From Paralvinella palmiformis (Eukaryota; Annelida; Polychaeta; Terebellida; Alvinellidae): DNA of 64,000 nt. The notes below the pieces were generated by a model that did no database searches, was not told the origin of the DNA, and worked only from the letters and a program-made list of their open reading frames with translations. The stretch is from the NCBI GenBank assembly GCA_025642065.1, contig JAODUP010000157.1, forward strand, positions 110,001 through 174,000, given 5' to 3'. This document shows, piece by piece, positions 1-11,534 of this stretch. Every line of letters begins with the position of its first letter. The stretch's first letter is position 1. The position numbers and the translations under genes were made by a program.

Positions 1-280
1 TATACCTATCGGCACTCGGCAATAAAAACATCCATTTCCTCGCCGAGACATTAGCGTTATATTGGCGGAAATTAACGCTTTACTCGTCAGGGAGGCTGGC
101 TTCGAAACGTGGCGCGATTTCCACAGGAGAAGTGCTGGTGCTGCCTCTAGTGGTTAGCAGGCGAATGAAACTATAATTCGCCGTGTTCAGTTGAAGGGTG
201 TTCTCGGGCTGTGTGTCAGCCCGAGGAGATGTTTACCGTTGTTAGGTGCCGATGATGGAACCAAGTTGTTTCATGTTGGA

Positions 281-479
281 GTGAGTGAGTGAGTGAGTGA
301 GTGAGTGAGTGAGTGAGTGAGTGAGTGAGTGAGTGAGTGAGTGAGTGAGTGGTGAGTGAGTGAGTGAGTGAGTGAGTGAGTGAGGGAGTCAGGGAGTGAG
401 TCAGGGAGTGAGTCAGGGAGTGAGTGAGTCAGTCAGGGAATGAGTGAGTCAGGGAGTCAGTCAGTCAGTCAGTCACTCA

Positions 480-531
<52 letters not shown>

Positions 532-555
532 ATCAGTCAGTCAGTCAGTTAGCCA
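281..555. repeat. (GTGA)n grading into (GTCA)n microsatellite
   Basis: About 275 bases of tetranucleotide repeat whose unit changes from GTGA to GTCA through a mixed zone with ggga interruptions (about 385-450). A second GTGA/GTCA array lies at 17 kb. Confidence 0.97.
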
Positions 556-2158
556 GCCAATCGACGACAGCTGTTCGCGAAGAAAGAGGAACTCGGTCAA
601 TCGGCGAGTGGCACTCACCCTGAGATAAGATATCAAATGTCAATTAATTCACTACTCGATGGAGTGCATAGACACTCCCCGGCAACATTACAATATTTCT
701 CCGATTTATTACACGCCTAATTAGTAGTTCCCATATTGTTCCAATATTGCTCGTCCAAGATCCCGTACGGCGACGAGACGACGAAGAGCGGAGATGTCTG
801 GCATTCGGCCCACTTCGATTCGGACCACTTACTTGCTGGCCACTGGACGAGTACGACCAGACACACAACGCGGTAAACGTTCTCGGCGCTCGGCCAACTC
901 CCCCTTAATTCCGACGATAACACGATGAAGTAGAGTGGATCTGGGCTCAGACGCGGACGCGTTACGCTCTCGTTCATTAAGCGTCCCAGAAGAGTTGACA
1001 CAGCGCTGAGTCGTCGACTAACGGGCAACCTGTCATCGGGCAATTAGCCGATTCTTCTGCCCGTTAGGTCCGAGGGGAGCCGCTGCCATAAGATCTTCGA
1101 CTTACCTTTCGGCAATTGGCTTTTTGCTTCTTGCCCTCGATGTATCGTCCTGGTGTAGCGTGCTGGTGTCGCTCTAATTACGGGCTCGGCTTCTTCGGAA
1201 GGTTCGACGACGTATTTGGTCTGACTCGATGCCAGTCACTTATTGCTCTACACCGAGCCATCGCTAACCGCTGGCGGAGGGAAGCCATCTCGGCAATCGA
1301 CGATAACGACGTCGAGCATAGTTTTATATCCCAATGTTCAGAATCGTCGAGACACGCTGGGCGGCCGTCGGCTACCCTAACCCTCATTGGGCATCGCGCT
1401 CACGTTTATGCTATCGGCTCGACTTCGATGGAAAACCGACGTCGAGTAACCTTCGAGCTGCCGCTGCTCGGCCAGCTGGAGAACTTCGACATCGTCAGGG
1501 ATCGTGCCCTGGCAGATAACCCCTTATCGCCTAACACGGTGATGATGAGCTCTGTCCAGTCTTCGAGATTAGTACACGCGTGCCCGACTGTCACTTTCTC
1601 TCTCTCTCTCTCTCTTTCTGTGTGTGTGTGCAATCCACGCCAATAAGCCGAGGCGTTCCTGCCGCCAGATGGCGTTCATCACCAGTTAGAGACGTCTCCT
1701 TGAATCGAGCACGCCTCTCCTAAATCAGTCGATGAATTCAGCATTCGTCGTAGTCCTCGTCGTCTCGACGCCCCCTGGCGGCGGGAGCGCGGCGCTTCGC
1801 CGAGACGGTGTCAGCTGCCGGGCTGCTCGGCGGCCGACGCCACGGGCCCAACCATTCTCCGGTCTCTGGTGTCCGGACAGCGCCAGAGGAATGCGTTGCC
1901 GGGCAAGTCCCCTGACAGAATGCAATACTTCGCAAGCCGAGTGTTGGCCGGGATGAGAAGATCCAGTCTCTGAATCAGGACAGGTTTTTTCTTCTTCTTC
2001 TTAAGGAAGCCTTTAGGCATCAAACGTCGAACGGCCTCTTTCTCGATAACCGACCGCCTACTTAATGGTGATGTTTTCCTTCGATCAAACTCCTAGACTT
2101 TATTAGCGCCATTGTTATTGTTGTCGCGTACTGAGTGGAAACGGAAGATGTTTTGAAT
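556..2158. other. GC-richer intergenic stretch, no gene recognised
   Basis: More CpG than the surrounding DNA, with several overlapping short open frames on both strands, none resembling a known protein. A CT/GT microsatellite lies at 1594-1630. It could include a regulatory region or a divergent exon. Confidence 0.5.
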
Positions 2159-2159
2159 C

Positions 2160-2204
<45 letters not shown>
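2160..2204. repeat. (AAT)n microsatellite
   Basis: An uninterrupted run of about 15 AAT units. Confidence 0.97.
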
Positions 2205-2205
<1 letters not shown>

Positions 2206-2439
2206 TTGGTTAAATACAAATATCTTACTAAGATAAGCCATTCCGTATGATATAGCTAGAATTTAGTTTTGCAATCATCAAGCATGGAACATATTATATG
2301 TCCGAACATTTGCTTTAAACTTATGTTATTCAAACATCACGAAACAGAAATTATAAATAAATCTAAGGTTTTCAAAAGATGGTGCACTTTTAATCTCCTA
2401 GTATTTTATCCACTGTAATATTACGTACATTATGGGATA

Positions 2440-2550
2440 TGGATTGAGTTGCGTTGTTTAGCCACAGGGAAGCATATCCCACAAAACACAGGTATAAGCC
2501 GGATTGGAACCCCCAACCTTGACTCTTGCAGCTGGCCCAACGAAACGCCA
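2440..2550 (-). mobile_element. tRNA-like repeat (fourth type)
   Basis: On the minus strand, gtagttggcgtttcgttggg and gggggttccaatccgg resemble A and B boxes. They are followed by tgtgttttgtgggatatgct. A related arrangement with tttgtgggac occurs at 14.2 kb and a weaker one at 30.0 kb. Confidence 0.45.
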
Positions 2551-2812
2551 ACTACATGATATTGGTATTCGTATATTCAGTTACCAGGAATATATCCCCG
2601 GGATGATATATGAACGAAAAAACGGCGTAGATAGGAACATCTAAAGTCACCCTATTCTTTTTTAAGACGATCAAACATAAAAGCCTCAAGGCAAAGCTAG
2701 TATTTAAATGAACAACCTGTGTATTAGAAATACCATACACTATCGTAGGCTTCCGAGTTAGATATACAATATCAAAGGGAAACATGTTGATTGGATGGTA
2801 TCATTACCTGAA

Positions 2813-2817
<5 letters not shown>

Positions 2818-2898
<81 letters not shown>

Positions 2899-2908
2899 GA
2901 GAGAGAGT
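2818..2908. repeat. Compound (CA)n(TA)n(GA)n microsatellite
   Basis: Three dinucleotide tracts follow each other without spacers. Confidence 0.97.
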
Positions 2909-3597
2909 CATATCTCGTTCTACGTCATTAATTGGTTCCAAAAGCCGTGACGTCACGCAGTTTTTGACGTAAACCAGACGTAGTGCCTTACAAATGCCTT
3001 TCGATATAAATATTTAATTGTTTCAACATTTTTTTAATGTTTTTAATATGTTTTATTATATTTTTTTTAAATTATTCCACTTATATTTTTCTTTCTCCAA
3101 TACCAACCACCCTCCCACAAACCAAACATATTGCCGGGAGTATCAACAAATCAGACCAAGCCGATCTAATCGTAGAAGCAGGTCATAAAGCCACTCATTG
3201 ACGTTTTTTTCTTTCTCGGGAAGGTCATTTTCTCATTTAGGGAACAAACTGATTCACCATCGTCCCAGCCGCTGAGACAAAGACGATTTGCTGCTATTGA
3301 CTGTATGGAGATGTCTCTCGAGAACCGATGATTTGCGACGTGGGAAGGTCAGACCGTTTTTCGATCATATAGAATGATTCCTATTTTATGATGGTCATCT
3401 CAGCGAAAGTGCTTTTGGTGGATGGGTGGGGGAAGCCGGGGAGGAATGGGGGCGTTGATGAACCAATCACGCCTCGAAACTGTTTACGACGTCAGCAAAT
3501 CTCGATCACCATCTGACGTTGGGGGGGGGGTTGGGATGGAGGTGCTCCTATTGTCAGACGGCGCTAATAGACAGGCATCCGTTTCACGATAATACCA

Positions 3598-3743
3598 GGG
3601 GCACCTCCGTGATCTAGCGGTAGCGTGTTGGACCACAGATCACTACCACCCGTGTTCGAATCTCGGTGGGGGCATATCTGAATGTTGTTTCATCTTCCAC
3701 TTCGCTTCATTACCTTTGGAGGTCGCTCGGCCCATTTAGCCTA
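3598..3743 (+). mobile_element. tRNA-derived SINE, subtype A, 3' truncated
   Basis: The tRNA-like head has an A box (tagcggtagcg) and a B box (gttcgaatctc). Then come the linker catatctgaatg and the shared tail up to ggtcgctcggcccatttagc, where it breaks off. Heads beginning gcctccgtgg with gttggaccacagatcactac are called subtype A here. Confidence 0.8.
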
Positions 3744-5355
3744 TTGTCGGGATTTCTCTACAAAAGCCTGGCGCCCGCAACTGAACCGATCCGACAATAT
3801 GTGGCTGGATGTTCGTCGAGAATCGCCTCCTGCGTCGTGTGCCATGCCGCGCAGAAAGACGAACCGGTTAGCGACAGATCGTCGACGTAATAGCTCGCTC
3901 GTTCAGAAAATACGACCAGAACGCGGCGTGATGTCATTAGAGAAACGATTACGGATGTAGAATGACAGAGCTCCGGTTTCTTATGCCGACCGACAGCCGC
4001 AGAAGGATTGCCGTCGACTTCGTGTATCCAACCTTAGAGCGTTTGTTATCCGATTGGCTCGCGTGCAGCGGGCCGTCTCCAATTGTGTCGCGGCGATGTG
4101 AGCTCGTAGAACCGATCATCGATCCGAGGCCATTACTTAATCAAGTTAATGTCGAACTCGAACTGAAGTCTACATACGAAGTCGCATAACGTGCGGTCGT
4201 AGAGAGAGAGAGAGAGGGGGGGGGCACGAGCGACTCGGGTACGATATTAATATTGTTAGGCTGATGTAGATATGCCATCCAGGTGGTCGTCAAGATATAA
4301 GTACCCTTATGGGGAATATTATACAATAAAAGAGCTGTAATTGACCTCTCCCGGCGATCAATCGGTGCCTCGAATCGATATGATTAGTTTTCCTTTCCGC
4401 GTGCCTTTATTCGTAATAATGCATACATTCAACAACAACGACAATAACAGCCATGACAACAACAGCCAGTTCTCTCTATTCTCAGTATCGAGATTGCCTA
4501 ACTGGCAGCAGACAGTGTGAATTATTTTGACATAAACCGAAGAAGTTATCAATTTTCGTTATTGAACATCAATAATCCTCCTATACGAGTCTAGCTTTTA
4601 TTTCTTGAACATCTGGTCTTCATTACATAAACTGTCTGGTCTTGTGCTTGGAGACGTATAATACCACTTGATAACATGGTCCACGATGGTTAGGAGGAAA
4701 CCGTGATAGGTTTGGACAAAAGTGGCATCAGTTGGTATTCCGTGTTCAGTTTTAAATAATACCAGATTATCTCAACTATGTTATGCTGCTCGGCATCATT
4801 CGGTCGTGCTAAAGATGAAGATGCGTTCGTTTCTTTGATGGGTTAACATAGATAGACGTCGTTTTATTTTCGGGGACGCGCTGTACATCAGATGTTTAAA
4901 TAGATAGGGGTTAAGTGTCTTTAAACATTACGCCTAGTTGATATACAGATCACACACTAACCCACCATTAGTGATTACCGTAAAAATGCAATTGATTCAC
5001 CTCGTGTTACCTACGTGCCCCAAATGGAGGATGCTGGAGGTAACTTAGTTCATCAATATCGGAATATATTTGCCGAAACATGTTTTATTTATTTCATTCA
5101 GTAACTGTAATCAAGCTAACGGTAGTGTGATCTTTTGACATATAACTTCTCCAGCCTTTCCGGGGTGATGATAATTGATAGACGACTCCAACCAGAATTA
5201 TAATATAAATGTATATACATACACAATTTAATTACGTCTTGTGGAGCCGGACAGTCACTTGTGGTCTTTTCTACATCTGTCACCTGTATACTAATTGTAT
5301 GTCAGCATATATCTGTATTCCGTTCAGAAAAATAAAGTCATTCATTGTAAAACAA

Positions 5356-5526
5356 ATTACGGCCACTTTTGTGCATGTGGTAGGTTAAATGGGCCGAGCG
5401 ACCTCCAAAGGTAAAGAAGGGTTGTCAAAGATGAGACACCGTTTAGATATGCCGACGCCGAAATTCGAACTCGTGTGGTAGTAATATGTGATTCAAGTCC
5501 CTACCAGCTAGACCAAGGGGCGCCCA
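5356..5526 (-). mobile_element. tRNA-derived SINE, subtype A, full length
   Basis: On the minus strand the element runs from gggcgcccc through a diverged head (ctagctggtagggacttgaa) and B box to the complete tail ending cacaaaagtggccgtaa. Confidence 0.8.
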
Positions 5527-6159
5527 GCCCTTCTGGAGGCAACATCAAACCATTAATTGCTGTATGAATAAAATATTTGATATTATGACAACAGTATTTA
5601 AAATCTCCCCGTTGCTTGGCTACGGTAAACAACCAGCTGTCTCCAGTCGCGCTATTTACTCGCTATCCAACGGAATTCTCGAAGGGCCGCCAACCGAAGA
5701 GTTCTTGTCAGCTTTCATTTTCTCTGATCCGAGTCGATCTCGGTCGGTTTACGTGGGATCAAGATGTCAACAAGAAAAAACAACAACGCTGCAGTCGTTC
5801 CAGCAACGTGGTACGGCCCATTAGGCCAGAAGAGGTGGAGAAATGGGCCTTGATGGGCGGCGAGGGTGGGGGTGTTGAGGGTGGAGCCCGGGTAAATGTC
5901 AGAGCGATAATATCGACGCTATCACCGAAGATAAAAAGATGCTCGCGATCGGGGTGGCTCCTTGCAGCTGGCAGTGTTCACGTTTTGATAACTCGCCCCG
6001 AAATCACCAAATACGACGAAGCTGTTAGCCCAGATCATCTCTGCTTAATGCCGGATAGAGAGGAAGGTTAGAAAAATCCGTATTGGTAACAATTTTATAG
6101 CACACACACGCGCGCGCGTGCACACAACCACACGCATATACTAGAGCCCTGCACAAGGT

Positions 6160-6320
6160 TGAGTTAACCCGTTCGGGTCAACCCAATCCGGACCCGTGGG
6201 TCGGGTTGGCGGTTTTCTTCGGGTCACGGGTCGGGTTTGGGTTTAAGTCTTGTTGGTTGGGTTGGGTTCGGGTTTAAGTCTTGTGGATTGGGTTGTGTAT
6301 GGGTTTCTTGAAAAAATATG
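6160..6320. repeat. Degenerate gggtt/gggtc-rich stretch
   Basis: Irregular repeats of gggtt, gggtc and cgggttt on the plus strand. A weaker relative lies at 6780-6895. The spacing is too irregular for a telomeric array. Confidence 0.6.
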
Positions 6321-6538
6321 GGTTTTATCTATTTTAAATCCAAAATATATGCTTAGCCGACTACCGTTAATCAACCACAGCCAATGCTTACGCAATACGA
6401 ATACCATACATTGCCATATAAATACCACTCGCTATTACCACCACACACTGACAGTGAAATGTTTCTGATAATCTGTAAATTGATTGACAAGCTTTGAAGG
6501 TCATTAGGTCCCAAAGTTGACATAAAAGTGAGGTTATG

Positions 6539-6539
<1 letters not shown>

Positions 6540-6590
<51 letters not shown>
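6540..6590. repeat. (TA)n microsatellite
   Basis: About 25 TA units. Confidence 0.97.
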
Positions 6591-6595
<5 letters not shown>

Positions 6596-7524
6596 CACAT
6601 ATATGATGACCGGTCACAGCATTGGTCCAGTATGTGTTTATGCAGCTAACAATCTATTTCCACTTTAAACAGTTCAAAAGGAACCTGTTATAATAGCACT
6701 AGGTGGTTAGCGTTTTATTTCAACTATTGCTACTGATAAGCACTTGAAATCGTCTAGTGTAAATAACGCCCTATTCATGAATATGTCTTGTGGGTTGGGT
6801 TGGGCACGGGTTCAATATCATTTTACGTATGGGTTCGGGTTGTGTTCGGATTGAGATTTGTGGGTTTGAGTTAGGCATGGGTTGAGTATAGTTGCGTGTG
6901 TGTGACACGTTTTATTTATCGCCGCGTTAACAAAATATATCAAATTAAGACAACTGGACATCTCATATGGCAACTCGACTTCTGCAGTGACATCTTTATA
7001 AATGTTGCCATACGTCACCAAGCGGCTTATCCCCACAATACATCCATACCACATTATCCACCGTTTTCCTATCCGATAACATATTATGTATGCCGAAGAA
7101 ATCATTAATGCGACAACGGAGCGCATCATCTCACTTCTTAACCGATAACATCATCATTAGGGAATGTGAAGAACAAAGATTCGGTTAGAACCATAATTAT
7201 TAGCTCTGGTGTCGCTGGTATCTGGTATTCGTTCGGCATCAGTTGGTGTGTTTATTTAATCAGACGTTCCGGAACAATCCCGTCTATAAACGGCTGAGCC
7301 GTTCGCTTCTGGGATGAAGTCGTTCCAGACACACCATTATTATTCCAGACAGACACTTATGTATCGTCTTAGAGATAACTGGGGTATTGTTTAGGTGTAT
7401 TCCCAATCGTTGGTTATTTGATTATGTGAACAAGCGGCTACAAAAGAAAACTATTGTGTATCATAATAGAAAGAACTAATAGGCATCAGACTTTATTCTT
7501 AATGTGGCATTAAATATATACTAT

Positions 7525-8090
7525 AATAGTATGAGTTTTAGTGTCACTGTGACATACTGGTTAAAATCTACATTTTAATATTTGATAAACTTCAGTGTTT
7601 TGACGTCACTGGGACACAATCAAAAAATATCTGCACATAATATGCGCGCTTCAGAGTTTTTATATCACTGTGACATAATGGATAACATCTACAATTCACT
7701 GACATATGAGCTTCGGTGTTTTAGCGACACCGTGTCATAATGGGAAAGAAATCTCCAATCTAATAATATCTGAGCTCCAGTGTTTTAATGTCACTGTGAC
7801 ATAATAGATCAAATCTACAATTTACTAACATATGAACTTCTTTGTTTTAGTGTCACTGTGATATAATAGATCAAATCTACAATTTACTAACATAGGAGCT
7901 TCTTTGTTTTAGTGTCACTGTGACATAATAGATCAAATCTACAATTTATTAACATAGGAGCTTCTTTGTTTTAGTGTCACTGTGACATAATAGATCAAAT
8001 CTACAATTTACTAACATATGAGCGTCGTTGTTTAACTGTCGCTGTGTCATTATAGGAAAAAATCTGCACTCTAATAATATATGAACTCAC
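7525..8090. repeat. 62-bp tandem repeat, about nine copies
   Basis: The unit contains ttttagtgtcactgtgacat and aatagatcaaatctacaatt. The four central copies (7801-8040) are nearly identical with exact 62-base spacing. Outer copies are progressively diverged. Each unit carries the small palindrome tgtcactgtgaca. Confidence 0.93.
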
Positions 8091-8821
8091 TCTTGATCAG
8101 AAAATGGCAACTTTTACCAAACGCTGAACACGGGAAATCTTTCAATAAATTATTTCATATTAAACGGAGACTGAGACTGGTATTTCAACTGAACGATTGT
8201 GTCTTTCCAATGGATTTATAACAATTTTTATCAGGATATACCCCAATGATTGAGCGGACCGATCTTTCCAGATGAATGACACGACTAAGCCTTCGTTATT
8301 CATGTTGCCTCGTAGAGAATGTTTTAGCGTGGGCTTTAACGGACTAAATAAATGATTTAAAATTATGTAAATGAAGGGTAAATTGATTTTAATGAATATT
8401 TTTAAATATTCAATGTAGATTTAACGGTAATATAAGTTTTGGAAATATTATTTTTACTTGTACCTCTGAACCAAGCATATATGTATCACCTGTATATTAT
8501 TAAATAATTTAGTTTTATTACATAAGAGTATTAACACCGTTGATATTTACATATGTAATAAACATTACACGAACGGCTGTTTCAGAAAATAAAACAGTTC
8601 ACTTTCAATACAAGATATCATGTATAAATACCAATGCTACAATAATAGGATCGATTCAATTATAATCTATGTGATCATTGATTTTATCCATCGTCATGTC
8701 GGATCGCCAATTGTTCTACAAAACATTTAATTTCACTACACGCATATCCCCATCGTGTATTTTATTCAGTATATGAGCGAGATAGTAGTCAGATACTACA
8801 TATAGTACACACGATCTTCCC

Positions 8822-8905
8822 GTAGGCCCTCCAGTGGCGCAGTGGTTATAGCAGTGGGTTGCAAACTTCTGGGTTGTGGATACGAATCCCACCCACACCC
8901 GTGTT
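8822..8905 (+). mobile_element. Second tRNA-like SINE head
   Basis: ccctccagtggcgcagtggt carries an A-box-like segment and ggatacgaatccc a B box. The body that follows differs from the main SINE family, so this is a different tRNA-derived repeat or an isolated head. Confidence 0.5.
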
Positions 8906-9152
8906 TCTGGGATGTTTACATTGATAGAAATAATTTTAATCCGAAATATCATAAGCTCCGAGGCTAATTAAATAAAATCGACTTCACTAAATAGGCAATT
9001 TACCTATTTCTGCCAATAATTCCTTCTCTAGGTCTACTAATTACATTAGATTTGTCACCTTTTTACGGTCGCTATAATCTACTTTGTGTCGTATTTTGAC
9101 AATTGGATGTATACTTACTTTAAAACATAATCGTTTGTTCCGTATTTTACAC

Positions 9153-9304
9153 GGGGGGCATCCCCATGGCCTAAACGGTGGCGCACTTGACCGTCGACCT
9201 GCAGCACCCGAGTTCAAATCCCGGCTTTACTATTTTGGAAGGATGCTTCATTCTTCACTTCGCTCAGCCCAGTTGTCTACCTCTTACAAAATATGGCCGT
9301 AAAA
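9153..9304 (+). mobile_element. tRNA-derived SINE, diverged copy
   Basis: Starts gggggcatccccatggcc, with B box gagttcaaatcccg, then a shortened tail (ttcattcttcacttcgctca, tacctcttacaaaatatggc). Internal deletions shorten the tail compared with full copies. Confidence 0.75.
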
Positions 9305-9545
9305 GAGTAATGTTTAGTTTCTTTTCATTTACGTCGATCTGGTCTGTTAATGACAAGCGCGAAAAGCAACTTTATAAACTTCCTCACCATAATATTAGAC
9401 GTTAGTAAGATGCGAGTAAAAAAACGTGTAAAACTATCGGTGACTATATGTATTTTCCAGAAAGGTTCATAGGTTTAATTCCTTTGAACCAGTAACACTT
9501 ACATTACGACATTACCAACAAATAGTGTTAGTTTTTTGCGCGCGC

Positions 9546-9551
9546 ACGTGC

Positions 9552-9600
<49 letters not shown>

Positions 9601-9628
9601 TATGCGTGCGTGCGTGCGTGCTCACTAT
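9546..9628. repeat. Compound (CT)n(GT)n(GCGT)n microsatellite
   Basis: Contiguous CT, GT and GCGT tracts. Confidence 0.95.
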
Positions 9629-10230
9629 CAACGCATCCCAGGTGAGAAGTTTTACTCGCTACCTGTAATCCCTCGAGTCGGCCACCTACTTCAGCAGCCG
9701 TATAACGCCCAGAATAGCCGCCAATATCTCGAACTTAATGCTTATAATAAGTCATCGTACAGGTATGATCTCTGACGTCAGAATGGCAGCCCATCGACGG
9801 CTGCTGTGGATGGGGGACACGTGTCCGCTTATCAACAAACGAAAACGGACGACAGAGCCGTCGTGACGAACGCGACAAATTACCTGGAGCCAGGATATGA
9901 CGTGAGCTGGGGTAAATAACATATCATACACTATCAATAATAATACCATATATACACCAGGTATGATAGCAAATCAGTTGCGATGTGTCACAGGAACATC
10001 CGCTGTTACTGTTGAACACGACGACGGCTGTTATCCCTCTATTATCGCTCGTATAACAAACGGTTGATAACCTTTGGTGGCAGCCTTAAGTGATCTGATT
10101 AAGGCTGTACATTGTCATCTGAGCGCCTACGGAAGAGAATGAGGTGTTTTGTTCGTATTTATCGAGGTTTGGTAACGCGACGACGCAATGCAATGATTCG
10201 ATGAGAACAACATTTCGGTTCGACTTTGTC

Positions 10231-10440
10231 TAACGCCTCCGTGGTCTGGTTGGTAGCGCGTTGGACGACAGATCACTACCACCCGAGTTCAAATCTCCTG
10301 TCACGTGCACAAAAGCGGCCGCGAAGCATTCATTCGTCACCTCCAAAGGTAATGAAGCGAAGTAAAAAATGGAACACCCCTCGGATATGCCCACGCCGAG
10401 ATTCGAACCCAGGTGGTAGTAATCTGTGGTCGAACTACAG
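10231..10440. mobile_element. Two SINE copies in inverted orientation
   Basis: A plus-strand copy (10231-10325; head gcctccgtggtctggttggt, B box, then directly gtgcacaaaagcggcc by internal deletion) is followed by a minus-strand copy (10335-10440) truncated before its A box. The tails face each other, so transcripts could fold back on themselves. Confidence 0.78.
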
Positions 10441-11534
10441 CGCTCGATGAGCTCTATTACTGCGTGTAAATGTGAAAACGCTGACACGCCTTCCACGTCG
10501 ACGCTGGCCACGATAAGTCTGTTTTTCTTTAAAAATGGATGGCATGACCTGCTCTCTCTATTCAGTGAAATGACCGATAACAGTGCCACCTCTCGTCACA
10601 CACGGCAGAATCGCAATTATTTTATTGGATAGTTTAATAATTTTGGGCGACCGACCGTGGTGATTTACAACACGTTAAAATGTCTCTTTAAAGAGTGAAA
10701 TTTAAAATGATCATTGTCAATATTGTCATTTATGTCATCGTAAACGACGTCGCCGAAACTCGGAATACCAACTATCTCTCATAAACAAAGCATGTAACGG
10801 TATTCTGTGTTGAATTTTAGAAATAAGTATATCTATTCATTTCAGAGCATTTAGGAACTTATTAGACGACCCGCTTTTTCCCCAAATTAGATTCGTACAA
10901 ATCCCTAAATCAGCTACCAGGTGCAAAATATGGAATCCGCAACACTAAACAAAACGTGAATTTTCTAAGCCAATATTCGGTGTATTATTCGCATAATATC
11001 GAATAAAATAACAGAAACCCAGAAATTTCAAATAAAAACTTTCATGACCACTTCGAGATTCAATCCCCTTTTAGCCATTGCTTTCCTCGTAAAGGTCTCA
11101 CCTTGGCACTGGACGGGAAGGATGGCCCTATTCGGGAAACATTCGCTGGAAACAACGACACCGAATCATCAACGAACAGCCGCCAATATTAACTGAACGG
11201 AAATTTCAAATCACATTCACAATTGACGTGTGGATAAAAATCCACCGATTGAAACCATTTTATCAAGATGACGGTTATTTGAATACTTCTTGAATTTCAG
11301 GATATAAAGAGACTCCGCCGAGTGAATTAGGGTTTGTTTCTATAGAGTTCCTGCTTTAATCTAGACGATGACTGCACACACCAGCGCTGTCCATGAAGAA
11401 AGGGAGCCCTGTGATGTAGAGTAACAGGCCGGAAAGAGACAGGTTCCTGCTTCCGGTATTTAGTTGTCATCAAAATAATGGAAATTATTCTGATTGAATT
11501 TGTATTATTAATGTCTGAATGGAATAATCATTTT

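Noticed and set aside
1116..1646. 176-codon plus-strand open frame
   Set aside because: No recognisable motif, overlapping open frames on both strands, and its end is encoded by a CT/GT microsatellite; GC-rich sequence gives long frames by chance.
1661..1676. CTCF-like ccgccagatggcg sites (also about 49,940 and 53,958)
   Set aside because: Only partial agreement with the long CTCF motif and expected by chance at this number; not supported.
6160..6900. Interstitial telomere repeat
   Set aside because: gggtt-like words are irregular and do not form (TTAGGG)n.
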